Shown: positions 17,971-27,006, counted from the first letter of the stretch. The stretch is DNA of 64,000 bases from Yoonia vestfoldensis DSM 16212 (GCF_000382265.1 NZ_KB907973.1:124001-188000), one strand, 5' to 3'. Notes: a model not told the origin generated them from the letters alone. Translations and numbers: made by a program.

Positions 17971-18808
17971 CTTCGTCCTCCCCGGTTGCGCCTTCTGACC
18001 AGTTGAATGACTTGTCGCACAGCGCGACAAAACGCAGGACAGTTTCGCCGATGCGGATCACGTCGCCGGTCTTGAGTGTTTCGTTGCTGATGACGGGTTT
18101 GTCGTTCAGGCGCACGATGTTGGACTTGCCGCCATGGCCCAGCAGGAATTCCTTGCCGTCGGGATCATAGACGATCGCGGCATGATTGCTGCGTGAAATG
18201 GCGTTATCGCCGAAATCAAGCTGCACTGCCTGATCCTCGCCGCGTCCAATCGGGTTCATGCCAGCCATCAGGGCAAAGCTTTCGCCGCGTCCCGGACCTT
18301 CGGTGACGACGATCCAGCCCACCGGAAACTTGGCGCGCTGGGTGGCCACGACCTTGGGTGCGTCGTTGAACAGGTCGACAACATCGCCGTCGGATTTCTC
18401 GAAGCCAATCAACCGGGTCTTGGTCCGGCGCGACCGCGCGGGCGAACGGGCCGCCGCGGCAGACGCCAAGGCAGGCGAAGGTGTCGGCAGGACGGGGGCC
18501 GTTTCGGGCAGCGCGGTCGAGCCGTCGTCGGTTTCCATGTCCCAGATGTTCAAGGCAGGCGCGGCCGGCGCGCGCGTCTCTGGCGCTGCTGACACCGGCG
18601 CTTCGGGAGCCTTGGTCTTGGCGTTGATGCTGGTCAGCATTTCATTCACATCGGCGGGTAAATCGCCCGCGCGCTGCCGCGCTGCCGCGTCGTCCGAAAT
18701 GGAGCCGATGGTGTCGCGATAGGATTTTTCCAGCTTGTCAGTCGTTTTGGCAGCCTGACTATCCGGCCCCGACTGTTTCTTGCCAATGAGATCACGAATA
18801 AACTTCAT
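17954..18808 (-). CDS. FHA-domain phosphothreonine-binding protein
   Basis: At 284 residues, the C-terminal part (about 163-265) is a forkhead-associated domain with the GR motif at 188-189 and SRSNH at 205-209, the residues that read phosphothreonine. The N-terminal 130 residues are Ala/Pro-rich and likely disordered. Just before the domain, a KTRLIGFE segment resembles threonine sites phosphorylated by cognate kinases in other FHA proteins (inference). It lies between the kinase and phosphatase genes, overlapping the latter by 17 bp, and is expected to recruit phosphorylated partners. Confidence 0.92.
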   Translation of the reverse strand: MKFIRDLIGKKQSGPDSQAAKTTDKLEKSYRDTIGSISDDAAARQRAGDLPADVNEMLTSINAKTKAPEAPVSAAPETRAPAAPALNIWDMETDDGSTALPETAPVLPTPSPALASAAAARSPARSRRTKTRLIGFEKSDGDVVDLFNDAPKVVATQRAKFPVGWIVVTEGPGRGESFALMAGMNPIGRGEDQAVQLDFGDNAISRSNHAAIVYDPDGKEFLLGHGGKSNIVRLNDKPVISNETLKTGDVIRIGETVLRFVALCDKSFNWSEGATGEDEDVAIA

Positions 18809-18864
18809 GGTTTCAACCTTTCAAATTGCCGGCGCAGCAGCCTTCGTGGGAAGGCGTGCAACGC

Positions 18865-21069
18865 TTATTCTGCCGCATCGTCATACGTTACTGATGCTAC
18901 CCACATACTGCCGTCACGTTGCACCGCGAACATGAAACGATCCGTTCCGTTTTCGATTTCGCGGTTGAGGATCGTCAACAGGCTGTCGCGGTCTTCCAAT
19001 GTCTCTGCGGTGGGAATGTAGGATGTGACGATGTCACCTTCCTGCAAACCACTGCCAAGGTCCGTTGGCACCGCGGCCACCACTGTCCGCCAGGCCTGAT
19101 CGGCAAAGCTTGTCTCGAACGCGACCCCGTTAGATAGGGCAACCGTTTGCACCACGGGCACGGTCAACTGCCGTTCGATCCGTTCGCCCGAGGTCGGGTT
19201 CATCGTTCCAAAGGTGATCGCCACATCGGTCGTGTTTGCAGATGTATCGGCGGTCTGGCGCAAGACGCCTGGGATATCGTTGATCGCATTGACTGAAATG
19301 CCGTTTACATCGGTGATCACCAGACCGGGCTGCGCCCAGGCGGGCGCAGAAGGCGCGACCGTCGCGATGATATTGGACCCGCTGCCTGCTGCCTCGAACG
19401 GCAAGTCTACAGCCCAGTCCGCGACGAGCCCGGAGGTCGTCAATTCATTGCCGGGGGTGACCGCCGTGATTTCCAAGACCGGGCCAGTGCCGACCGCCGC
19501 GATCATTTCGGGTGTGCCGGGCAGACTCAGAGCGGCGCTGCCGTCTTCCGCCGCAGGACGTAAATCAGCAGTTGCGGGCAATTCCACGGCGATGTCGGGT
19601 TCTTGCGCAGCTTCCGGTGTGTCCAAAGGAGTCGGCAATGGCGCTTGCTCTGCATCCGCCGCAGGCTCTGGCCGGGCCAGCGGACGGATCACCGGAGCGG
19701 TCTCGGGTGTGTCGGTGACGATGGATGCGATGATATCGTCGACCTCTGTATCGGCGGGTGCCTCGGGTTCGGGCAGCACGATTTCGGCGGCGGCGAAATC
19801 AAGTGTCGGCGCATCCGTTTCGGCAATATCCGTCGCGGCCGGGTCTGCATCGCCGATCGCCGGTTCTTCGGCGATGGTGGTCGCTTCGACGGCGGGCAGG
19901 GCGGCCTCGGGCTGAACAGGCGTGACGGCGGTGGTCGCCACGCTGGGTGGCTCTGTCGCGGCGGATGTCTGCGTGACGGGATCACTCTGTGTCCCGCTCA
20001 TGAAAACGCCGACGCCGACCAAAAGCGCCACGACAGCAGCAGAGCCCAAAAGCAGGGGCATTTTCGATTTTGGCTGGCTCGCGGTTGTCTGGACCGCCTC
20101 TTTCTTGGGCGAGGCGATCTTGAGTGGGGTCACATTCCCTTGTGCGCCATCCATCATGTCCAGCCATGCCTTGGCGGATTGCAGACGGTCCTTGGGCAGG
20201 ACCTCCAGCGCCTTGTCCATCGCGGTCAGGAACGGTTCGTCGTATTCGGTGATGCGCCCGGCCAGTTTGACATAAGGATCGGGGTCGCCGGACGCGATGG
20301 CCGCCAACCGGGCCTGCGAATTCGGCGGCACTTCTTTCGAGATCAGGTGATAGAACGTCGCTGCCAGCGCATAAAGATCGCTGCTTGGCCCCTGTTCGGA
20401 CCCGGCGATATAGAATTCCTGCGGTGAATAGCCGTCCTTGACGACGCGCAACGCGGACAACACCCGGCTTTGCTTGGTCGCTTCCTCGCGGGCTGCACCG
20501 AAGTCGATCAGAACCGGCCGCAGATCGGTGCCGATCAGGATGTTGTCCGGGGAGATATCGCGGTGCAGGATGCCCTGCTCGTGGATAAATCCAACGGCAC
20601 CCAGAATGTCCTTGAGGATCGTCTTGATCTGCGCGGGTGTCAGACCGTGATTGGGGTCTTCGATCGTGTCAAGAAGGTCGCGCCCTTCGACGAAATCGAG
20701 CGCCATATAGGCGGTGTCGTTGTCCTCGAACACCTGGTGCACGCCGACGATGTTGGGGTGATCCAGCTTGGCAAGGCTCCGGGCCTCTTGGACGAAAAGG
20801 CGGACGATGGATTTCAGCTCGTTCTGATGCGCACGCGACCGGGCCTGCACGACATAGCGGCTGCGACGGCAGAAGGCACCGGGGAAACATTCCTTGATCA
20901 CGATCTTGCGGTCGAGACTGTCGCGCGCAAGGTAGGTGATCCCGAACCCGCCGGCATTCAGGAAGCTTTCGATCGTGTACTGGCCGTGCATCAACTTGGT
21001 GCCCGGCTTCAGTTCATCGACGAAGCTGTCATTTTCATCTGCATTGTCTTGCACTAGCGGTTTGGCCAT
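18865..21069 (-). CDS. Transmembrane Ser/Thr protein kinase with C-terminal PDZ-like domains
   Basis: The 734-residue protein opens with a Hanks-type kinase: Gly-rich loop NAGGFG (38-43), catalytic lysine K59 (VIKE), HRD at 169-171 with D171, DFG at 189-191, and PQEF in place of APE. A single membrane helix spans about 337-358, followed by an Ala/Pro/Glu-rich linker and two PDZ-like domains (about 570-625 and 655-720) with PGLVITDVNG and GLQEGDIVTSY. Topology predicts a cytoplasmic kinase and periplasmic PDZ sensors. GGAAA precedes the ATG. It heads the eight-gene cluster and is divergent from the GAPDH gene. Confidence 0.92.
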   Translation of the reverse strand: MAKPLVQDNADENDSFVDELKPGTKLMHGQYTIESFLNAGGFGITYLARDSLDRKIVIKECFPGAFCRRSRYVVQARSRAHQNELKSIVRLFVQEARSLAKLDHPNIVGVHQVFEDNDTAYMALDFVEGRDLLDTIEDPNHGLTPAQIKTILKDILGAVGFIHEQGILHRDISPDNILIGTDLRPVLIDFGAAREEATKQSRVLSALRVVKDGYSPQEFYIAGSEQGPSSDLYALAATFYHLISKEVPPNSQARLAAIASGDPDPYVKLAGRITEYDEPFLTAMDKALEVLPKDRLQSAKAWLDMMDGAQGNVTPLKIASPKKEAVQTTASQPKSKMPLLLGSAAVVALLVGVGVFMSGTQSDPVTQTSAATEPPSVATTAVTPVQPEAALPAVEATTIAEEPAIGDADPAATDIAETDAPTLDFAAAEIVLPEPEAPADTEVDDIIASIVTDTPETAPVIRPLARPEPAADAEQAPLPTPLDTPEAAQEPDIAVELPATADLRPAAEDGSAALSLPGTPEMIAAVGTGPVLEITAVTPGNELTTSGLVADWAVDLPFEAAGSGSNIIATVAPSAPAWAQPGLVITDVNGISVNAINDIPGVLRQTADTSANTTDVAITFGTMNPTSGERIERQLTVPVVQTVALSNGVAFETSFADQAWRTVVAAVPTDLGSGLQEGDIVTSYIPTAETLEDRDSLLTILNREIENGTDRFMFAVQRDGSMWVASVTYDDAAE

Positions 21070-21515
21070 CGTTATTTCCAGCTCTCACACTCAACAGCAA
21101 GACGTAATGCGCCTGCCTTTGTTTTGTAGTCTCATTCAAATTAGGCCAAAAAGTGACGCTAACTTGTTGTTTGATGGTTCTTAATCCTGCGCTTTCGAAG
21201 TGATTGTAGGAAGAAATCGAAACAGTACCGGGCCGATTTCCCCTTAAAATCGGGGATTTTTTACCATAGCACCACTTTTGACACTCTTCAGTGGCCGCGC
21301 GACCATTTCGCCGCGCATAGCCGCCTGCGCTGTATATTTGTGCATTATTTCTGTCGGCACGCCACCGTGAAACGGAAAATTCACACCTTTGTTGGGACTG
21401 ATTCCATTTCGACGTCACTGCCGGCAAGATGATTCTGTGATGCGCTACCGGCTTGCGTTGTGTCTTGTGGACGGCTGCACAAAGATGCAGCATCCGGCAA
21501 AATCCGGGGGCAGGC
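21070..21515. other. 446-bp intergenic region between kinase cluster and gap
   Basis: This is the longest non-coding stretch, AT-richer than its flanks. It must hold divergent promoters for the kinase cluster (minus) and gap (plus). A perfect 7-bp inverted repeat (CCGATTT 21233-21239 / AAATCGG 21247-21253) runs into a T-rich end at 21257-21262, and an overlapping alternative repeat AAAATC-GGG-GATTTT lies at 21246-21260. No conserved gene was recognised, and no RNA family could be assigned. Confidence 0.5.
21233..21262 (+). terminator. Terminator-like hairpin, function unclear
   Basis: A 7-bp stem (CCGATTT/AAATCGG) with a 7-nt loop is followed by GGATTTTTT on the plus strand. There is no plus-strand gene just upstream for it to terminate, so it could end an unseen small RNA or act as an attenuator. 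An overlapping alternative stem competes with it. Confidence 0.35.
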
Positions 21516-22487
21516 ATGACCAAAGTATTCATCAACGGGTTCGGTCGCATCGGGCGGACGCTGCTGCGCGCGCAAGCACTGGGATACGGTGCGGGGATCG
21601 AGGTTGTGGGGATCAACGATGTGGCGGCGAGCGATCTTTGCGCGCATCTGTTCGCCTATGACAGCGTCTTTGGCCCGTTTCCCGGACAGGCAGAATTGCG
21701 GGGTGACGCGCTGGTCATCAACGGCCAGCCGATCCCCATCTACCGGACCGATGACGTGGCCACGCTTGATCTGTCCGGCGTCGATGTGCTGCTGGAATGC
21801 ACCGGCAAGGCTGACAGCCGCACAACGGCCGAAGCCGGATTGCGTGCGGGGGCGGCCCGTGTCCTGATCTCCGGTCCGTCTTCGGCAGCGGATCTGACCA
21901 TCGTGCTGGGGGCGAACGATGATCTGTTGGCGGACCAGCCTATCGTGTCGAACGCGTCCTGCACGACCAATGCGCTGGCACCTCTGGTGCGGTTGATCGA
22001 CGATCACTGGGGGCTGCAGACCGGCTGGATGACGACGATCCATTGCTACACCGGCAGCCAGCCCACCATTGATGCGCCGCGGGGCGATTTCCTGCGCAGC
22101 CGGGCGGCGGGGTTGTCGATGGTGCCGACCACGACGTCGGCGCAGAAGCTGCTCAGCGATGTGCTGCCGCAGATCGCAGGCCGGATCGAGGCGGCGGCGG
22201 TCAGGGTGCCGGTTGCCTCGGTGTCCGCCATCGACCTTGCGGTCGTGGTGCGCGACACGCCCGACCGCGCGGGGCTGCACGATCTGCTGCGCGCCCAGAC
22301 TGGGGTGATCGGCCATACCGACAAGTTGCTGGTATCCTCGGACTTGCGCGCGCGGTCCGAAAGCCTGATCGTCGCCCTGCCCGAAACCCGCGTCACCCAA
22401 GGCGGCATGCTGCGGGTGTTCGGCTGGTATGACAACGAATGGGGCTTTTCCTGCCGGATGCTGGATATGGCCGCGCGGATGGGGTGA
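21516..22487 (+). CDS. gap: Type I glyceraldehyde-3-phosphate dehydrogenase
   Basis: The 323-residue enzyme has the NAD site INGFGRIGR at the N-terminus and the catalytic cysteine in SNASCTTN (C149, the canonical number), with the terminal DNEWGFSCRM. It oxidises glyceraldehyde 3-phosphate with phosphate and NAD(P) in central carbon metabolism. The ATG at 21516 fits family N-termini (MTKVFINGFGRIG) and follows a G-rich stretch. It stands alone, so it may be a second GAPDH isoenzyme rather than the copy in a gap-pgk operon; this cannot be decided from the window. Confidence 0.9.
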   Translation: MTKVFINGFGRIGRTLLRAQALGYGAGIEVVGINDVAASDLCAHLFAYDSVFGPFPGQAELRGDALVINGQPIPIYRTDDVATLDLSGVDVLLECTGKADSRTTAEAGLRAGAARVLISGPSSAADLTIVLGANDDLLADQPIVSNASCTTNALAPLVRLIDDHWGLQTGWMTTIHCYTGSQPTIDAPRGDFLRSRAAGLSMVPTTTSAQKLLSDVLPQIAGRIEAAAVRVPVASVSAIDLAVVVRDTPDRAGLHDLLRAQTGVIGHTDKLLVSSDLRARSESLIVALPETRVTQGGMLRVFGWYDNEWGFSCRMLDMAARMG

Positions 22488-22488
22488 C

Positions 22489-23076
22489 CTAATGTGACCG
22501 CGCGCCAAAACCGAGCAGGCGTTTTCGCGCATCGTCCGGTTCGAGGTGGCGGTATTTGCCGCCTGAAAACAGGTCCCAGTCAAGTGCCGCGCCGCGCCTG
22601 ACCATCTCTGCGCCGATGTCGGTGCCATCGGGCAGATAGCATGTGCCGACAAGGCGGTCATGTGACCGTTCACCATTCAGTTTCGCAGTGACCGTCTGAC
22701 CCTTGCAGATATCCACCATCGTCCACTTCGATTTTTTGCCCCATGGGCGGTCAAGTTCGGGCGCATCGATCCCCGAGACGCGGATCTTGATGCGCTTGAT
22801 CGCGATGGTGTCACCGTCGATGACATAGGCGCGGCCAACAAGTTGTCCGCTGGGTGGGAAATCCGGTAACGGGCGGTCTGCCTTGTCGTCGACAAGCGGT
22901 GGCTGCGGTTTTTGAACAAGCGGCTGCTGCTGTGTCTGAACGACGGTGCGTTGGGTCTCGACGAGCAAGTGGTAATTGATCGGCGGCAACTTCGCGGAAT
23001 CAGCGGAACGCTGCGCACTTCGCGCCCGGTTGCGCCGAGCCTTCAGACCCATTGCGCGCAAAATCAATCGAAACAT
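22489..23076 (-). CDS. Thermonuclease (SNase-like) family protein
   Basis: This is a 195-residue protein with an SNase fold in the second half: AYVIDGDTIAI, RVSGIDAPELDRPWG, a TAKLNGERSHDRLVGTCYL segment with catalytic Arg positions, then AEMVRRGAALDW. The first 80 residues are basic and Gln/Pro-rich, probably a linker; a signal peptide is not clear. The ATG at 23076 is preferred to an upstream TTG. It ends 1 bp from the convergent gap gene. It likely cleaves nucleic acid, with its location uncertain. Confidence 0.85.
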   Translation of the reverse strand: MFRLILRAMGLKARRNRARSAQRSADSAKLPPINYHLLVETQRTVVQTQQQPLVQKPQPPLVDDKADRPLPDFPPSGQLVGRAYVIDGDTIAIKRIKIRVSGIDAPELDRPWGKKSKWTMVDICKGQTVTAKLNGERSHDRLVGTCYLPDGTDIGAEMVRRGAALDWDLFSGGKYRHLEPDDARKRLLGFGARSH

Positions 23077-23259
23077 CGCATAACTTTCGCAGCCGATGGC
23101 CAAACATTGTCGAGAATCGGAAATCTGCCAAGCCGTTTTCTTTGTTTTGCCCGCTGTGCAAACCGGCCCAGCCCTGTCGTGGATCAGCGCACGGTGTGGG
23201 CTCTTTTACTTCGGACTGTGCGGGTCTAGGTAATCACTGACCAACACAAAGGCCGTCCC

Positions 23260-24186
23260 ATGACCGCAATCGTTTCCGTCAAGAACCTGCGCAAAGCCTA
23301 TGACGGCGGGTTCGAGGCGCTCAAATCCGTCAATCTCGAAATCGAGGAGGGTGAAATCCTCGCCCTGCTCGGCCCCAATGGCGCAGGCAAGACCACGCTG
23401 ATTTCCACGATCTGCGGGATCACGACGCCGACGTCGGGGACCGTGACGGTGGGCGGGCATGACACCCAGACCGATTACCGCGCCGCGCGTGCCATGATCG
23501 GGCTCGTGCCGCAAGAGATCAGTCTGGAACCGTTCGAGACGGTCCGCGCCTCTGTCCAGTTTTCGCGCGGCTTGTTCGGCAAACCCCGCGACGACGGCAA
23601 GGTGGACGCGATCCTTGCGCAGCTGTCGCTGGACGACAAGCGCGACAAGAAGATCATCACCCTGTCGGGTGGCATGAAACGCCGCGTGCTGATCGCCAAG
23701 GCGCTGGCGCATGAACCGCGCGTCCTGTTTCTCGATGAACCCAGCGCGGGCGTCGACGTGGAATTGCGCAAGGATATGTGGGATGTCGTGGCCGGGCTGA
23801 AAGCATCCGGCGTCACGATCATCCTGACCACGCATTATATCGAAGAGGCCGAGGCCATCGCCGACCGCGTGGGCATCATCGCCAAGGGTGAAATCCTGCT
23901 GATTCAGGACAAGGCCGAACTGATGGCGCAGATGGGCAAGAAACAATTGCGCATCGATCTGGCGGAAGCCACGGCTGCGATCCCCGAAGCGCTGGCCAAA
24001 TACGATCTGCTGCGCGCACCGGACGGGCAAAGCCTGACCTATACCTATGACACCAAAGGGCCGCGCACCGGCATCACGACCTTGCTGAACGATCTGCAAA
24101 ACGCCGGTTTGCAGATGAAGGACCTGCAGACGCAGCAAAGCAGTCTCGAAGACATCTTTGTCGGACTGGTGAAGGAAGACCAATGA
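23260..24186 (+). CDS. ABC transporter ATP-binding protein (YadG-like)
   Basis: The 308-residue ATPase has Walker A GPNGAGKT, a GLVPQE Q-loop, the signature LSGGMKRR and Walker [13 protein letters not shown], with the H-loop TTHYIEE. Length and the PFETV and GGMKRR segments closely resemble E. coli YadG. It energises the permease encoded immediately downstream through a 4-bp ATGA overlap. The cargo is unknown; homologues are annotated as multidrug or lipid-type exporters. Confidence 0.92.
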   Translation: MTAIVSVKNLRKAYDGGFEALKSVNLEIEEGEILALLGPNGAGKTTLISTICGITTPTSGTVTVGGHDTQTDYRAARAMIGLVPQEISLEPFETVRASVQFSRGLFGKPRDDGKVDAILAQLSLDDKRDKKIITLSGGMKRRVLIAKALAHEPRVLFLDEPSAGVDVELRKDMWDVVAGLKASGVTIILTTHYIEEAEAIADRVGIIAKGEILLIQDKAELMAQMGKKQLRIDLAEATAAIPEALAKYDLLRAPDGQSLTYTYDTKGPRTGITTLLNDLQNAGLQMKDLQTQQSSLEDIFVGLVKEDQ

Positions 24187-24944
24187 ACCTGAACGCAATC
24201 AAGACGATCTATGTGCATGAAATGCGCCGGTTCCTGCGGACGATCATGCAGTCGCTGGTGTCGCCGGTGCTGTCGACCTCGCTGTATTTCGTGGTCTTCG
24301 GCGCGGCCATCGGCAGCCGGATCGATCAGGTCGAAGGGGTCAGCTATGGTGCCTTCATCGTGCCGGGACTGATCATGCTGTCGGTCATGACGCAGGCCAC
24401 ATCGAACGCCAGTTTCGGTATCTATTTCCCGAAATTCACCGGCACGATCTATGAATTGCTGTCGGCCCCTGTCAGCTTTCTGGAAATCGTGGCGGGCTAT
24501 GTGGGGGCGGCCGCGACCAAGGCGTTGTTCATCGGCATCATCATCCTGCTGACGGCGTTCTTTTTTATCGACATCGAGATCGCGCATCCCGTGGCGATGG
24601 TCGCCCTGCTGATCCTGACCTGCATCAGCTTTTCGCTGTTGGGGTTCATCATCGGCATCTGGGCGGGCAATTTCGAACAGTTGCAACTGATCCCGCTGCT
24701 GGTGATCACGCCTTTGGTTTTCTTGGGCGGGTCGTTTTATTCGATCACGATGCTGCCCCCCGTGTGGCAGGCGATCACGCTGTTCAATCCGGTGGTTTAC
24801 CTGATCAGCGGCTTCCGCTGGTCGTTCTTTGGCGTCGCCGATGTCAGCATCGGGGTGTCGCTGCTGGCGATCACGGTGTTCACGGCGGCCTGTCTTGCCT
24901 TCATCTGGTGGATTTTCCGCACTGGCTGGCGCATCCGGCAGTGA
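24183..24944 (+). CDS. ABC-2 type transporter permease (YadH-like)
   Basis: The 253-residue membrane protein has six hydrophobic segments and the ABC-2 C-terminal pattern ([20 protein letters not shown] then [12 protein letters not shown]), and its length matches E. coli YadH. It forms the membrane channel of the exporter with the upstream ATPase; the ATGA overlap supports equimolar synthesis. Confidence 0.92.
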   Translation: MNLNAIKTIYVHEMRRFLRTIMQSLVSPVLSTSLYFVVFGAAIGSRIDQVEGVSYGAFIVPGLIMLSVMTQATSNASFGIYFPKFTGTIYELLSAPVSFLEIVAGYVGAAATKALFIGIIILLTAFFFIDIEIAHPVAMVALLILTCISFSLLGFIIGIWAGNFEQLQLIPLLVITPLVFLGGSFYSITMLPPVWQAITLFNPVVYLISGFRWSFFGVADVSIGVSLLAITVFTAACLAFIWWIFRTGWRIRQ

Positions 24945-24992
24945 CCGCGTGGGGACCTTGCGGGGCGCGCGGATCGGCTTAAGTATGAGGGC

Positions 24993-25784
24993 ATGAAATA
25001 CATTCCCTTTACCAAGTCCGACCCCTTCGTCGCTGTGATTCGCCTGCAAGGCGCGATCAGCAATTCCGGCCGTGGTCTGGACAACCCCGGTCTTGCGCCG
25101 GTCATCGAAAAGGCCTTCGGCAAGGGCAAGCCCGCCGCTGTCGCGCTGGAAATCAACTGTCCGGGCGGATCGCCCGTGCAATCGTCCTTGATCGCGTCGC
25201 GCATCCGGCGGCTGGCGGATGAAAAGAAAATCCCCGTTTTCGCCTTTGTCGAGGATGTGGCGGCCTCTGGCGGCTATTGGCTGGCTTGCGCGGCAGACGA
25301 GATTTTCATCGACGATTGTTCGATCACCGGCTCTATCGGCGTGATCAGCGCCAGTTTTGGCGCACATGAGGCGATCGACCGGATCGGCATCGAACGCCGC
25401 GTGCATACGGCAGGCAAATCCAAAAGCCAGCTGGACCCGTTCAAGCCGCAGAACCCCGCCGATGTCAAAAAGCTCAAAGGCTGGCTCGAGGACCTGCACG
25501 GCACATTCATCGCCTACGTCAAATCACGGCGCGGGCCAAAACTGTCCGACGATGCCGATCTCTTCACGGGCGAGGTGTATATCGGCCAGAAAGGCATCGA
25601 TGCAGGGCTGGTCGACGGGATCGGGCATCTGGCGCCGGTGATGCGGGCGCGTTTTGGCGACAAGGTCAAATTCCGCCGCTATGGCCAGCGCAAGCCGCTG
25701 CTGGCGCGGTTCGGCGCGCAGATCGTCGATGACACCATCGCGGGGATCGAGGAACGGGCAGCCTTTGCGCGGTTCGGCCTATGA
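24993..25784 (+). CDS. S49 family serine peptidase (SppA/SohB-like)
   Basis: The 263-residue protein has the S49 core: LEINCPGGSPVQSS, the nucleophile serine in DVAASGGYWLA, and SITGSIGVI followed by the lysine-containing AGKSKSQLDPF, giving the Ser-Lys dyad. No signal peptide or membrane helix is evident, unlike SppA, so it may act on cytoplasmic or membrane-surface peptides. Its stop overlaps the start of a 55-residue membrane protein by 4 bp. Confidence 0.88.
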   Translation: MKYIPFTKSDPFVAVIRLQGAISNSGRGLDNPGLAPVIEKAFGKGKPAAVALEINCPGGSPVQSSLIASRIRRLADEKKIPVFAFVEDVAASGGYWLACAADEIFIDDCSITGSIGVISASFGAHEAIDRIGIERRVHTAGKSKSQLDPFKPQNPADVKKLKGWLEDLHGTFIAYVKSRRGPKLSDDADLFTGEVYIGQKGIDAGLVDGIGHLAPVMRARFGDKVKFRRYGQRKPLLARFGAQIVDDTIAGIEERAAFARFGL

Positions 25785-25948
25785 TCGTCAAATCGGTCCT
25801 GCTGTTTCTGGCCTTCATGGTCGTGCTGGGCATTTTCGGCAAATGGCGGTTTCCGGGGCAGGCAAGGCTCGCGGCGGCGAAATGCCCCAAATGCCAGCGG
25901 TTCTGCATCGGCAAAGGGCCCTGCGCCTGTGAAAAGGGGCGGCGATGA
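25781..25948 (+). CDS. Short Cys-rich membrane protein (55 aa)
   Basis: This small gene lies exactly between two others, with ATGA overlaps at both ends (25781-25784 and 25945-25948). The product has one N-terminal membrane helix (about residues 5-19) and a C-terminal cluster of five cysteines (CPKCQRFCIGKGPCAC), likely a metal knuckle. The double overlap and membrane-plus-cysteine design support a real gene. The function is unknown; it may partner with the S49 peptidase. Confidence 0.75.
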   Translation: MIVKSVLLFLAFMVVLGIFGKWRFPGQARLAAAKCPKCQRFCIGKGPCACEKGRR

Positions 25949-26721
25949 AGGCACTGGTGACAGGGGCAGGGGCGCGGCTGGGACAGGCGATGGCACTGTA
26001 TCTGGGGCAGCGCGGCTATGACGTGGCGGTGCATTACGCGGGCTCGCTGGCCGGTGCGCAGGACACCGTGGCGCAATTGCGCGCGATGGGGCGGCAGGCC
26101 GTGGCGTTGCAGGCCGATCTGCTGGATGAGGATGCGACAGCCGCACTGGTCGGGCGTGCGCGCGATGCGCTGGGCGGGCCGCTGACCTGCCTTGTAAACA
26201 ACGCCTCGATCTTTGAATACGACACGATCCACAGCGCCACCAGGACAAGCTGGGACCGGCACATCGGGTCGAACCTGCGCGCGCCTTTTGTGCTGACCCA
26301 AGGGTTTGCGGCGCAGGCCCCCAAGGCGCAGACCGACAGCAGGGGCGAACCCGTCGCACAGGCGCTGGTGGTCAACATGATCGACCAGCGTGTGCAGAAA
26401 CTGACACCGGAATTCATGACCTATACCATCGCCAAAATGGGGCTATGGGCGATGACGCGCACCACAGCGCAGGCGCTGGCCCCCGATGTGCGGGTCAATG
26501 CGATCGGGCCGGGGCCGACCCTGCAAGGCGCGCGGCAATCGGCCGACCACTTTGCCCGCCAGCGCGCGGCGACCGTCCTGCAGCGCGGAGCGAACCCCGC
26601 GGAGATCTGCGCAGCGCTCGGATACTTCCTTGATGCGCCGGGCGTGACGGGGCAAATGCTTGCCGTGGACGGGGGGCAACATCTGGCGTGGCAGACCCCC
26701 GATGTGCTTGGCGTCGAGTGA
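25945..26721 (+). CDS. SDR family oxidoreductase (pteridine-reductase-like)
   Basis: The 258-residue short-chain dehydrogenase has the cofactor motif TGAGARLG (with Arg as in pteridine reductase/FolM), NNAS after strand 4, and YTIAKMGL carrying the Tyr-x3-Lys pair. The usual serine position falls in VVNMIDQRV, where no serine is seen, as in pteridine-reductase-type members that use Asp. It probably reduces a pterin or related substrate with NADPH. Confidence 0.8.
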   Translation: MKALVTGAGARLGQAMALYLGQRGYDVAVHYAGSLAGAQDTVAQLRAMGRQAVALQADLLDEDATAALVGRARDALGGPLTCLVNNASIFEYDTIHSATRTSWDRHIGSNLRAPFVLTQGFAAQAPKAQTDSRGEPVAQALVVNMIDQRVQKLTPEFMTYTIAKMGLWAMTRTTAQALAPDVRVNAIGPGPTLQGARQSADHFARQRAATVLQRGANPAEICAALGYFLDAPGVTGQMLAVDGGQHLAWQTPDVLGVE

Positions 26722-27006
26722 CGGGTTCCGAAAGTTACGCACCGGCAGGGTCAACGTTCACGAAACTGTCATAAACCCACGGTTTTTCAATGCGTTAAGA
26801 AGGAATTAATAAATATATCGTGTTAAAACAACGATGTATAAATCCGCTTAATTTTTGGGCAAAGAGACGAAGTAGGCCGGAAACAAAGATAAATTCCAAA
26901 TACCCGCAGTTCGTCCACCGACTTATCCACAGAAACGGTGGATGCCTTTTCTCTTGTCCCTGCCGCGTTACCATTGCAGCACAGATAGAATCAAAGAACC
27001 CGACGC
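26722..27006. other. AT-rich intergenic region upstream of uvrC
   Basis: The 285 bp hold a clearly AT-rich core (26795-26870) and one perfect DnaA box, TTATCCACA, at 26923-26931. No gene or terminator was recognised. The region must carry the uvrC promoter; no GTTC-N7-GTTC SOS box was seen in it. Confidence 0.5.

Noticed and set aside
11226..21069. Type VI secretion regulatory cluster (PpkA/PppA/Fha)
   Set aside because: Kinase, phosphatase and FHA genes alone resemble it, but no Tss/Hcp/VgrG/ClpV genes are present and GTPases take their place.
21381..22676. A 431-residue minus-strand frame over gap
   Set aside because: It is antisense to the clearly conserved GAPDH gene and shows no family pattern.
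26923..26931. Perfect DnaA box as a replication origin
   Set aside because: A single box with no box cluster; no dnaA, parAB or other origin-linked genes are nearby.
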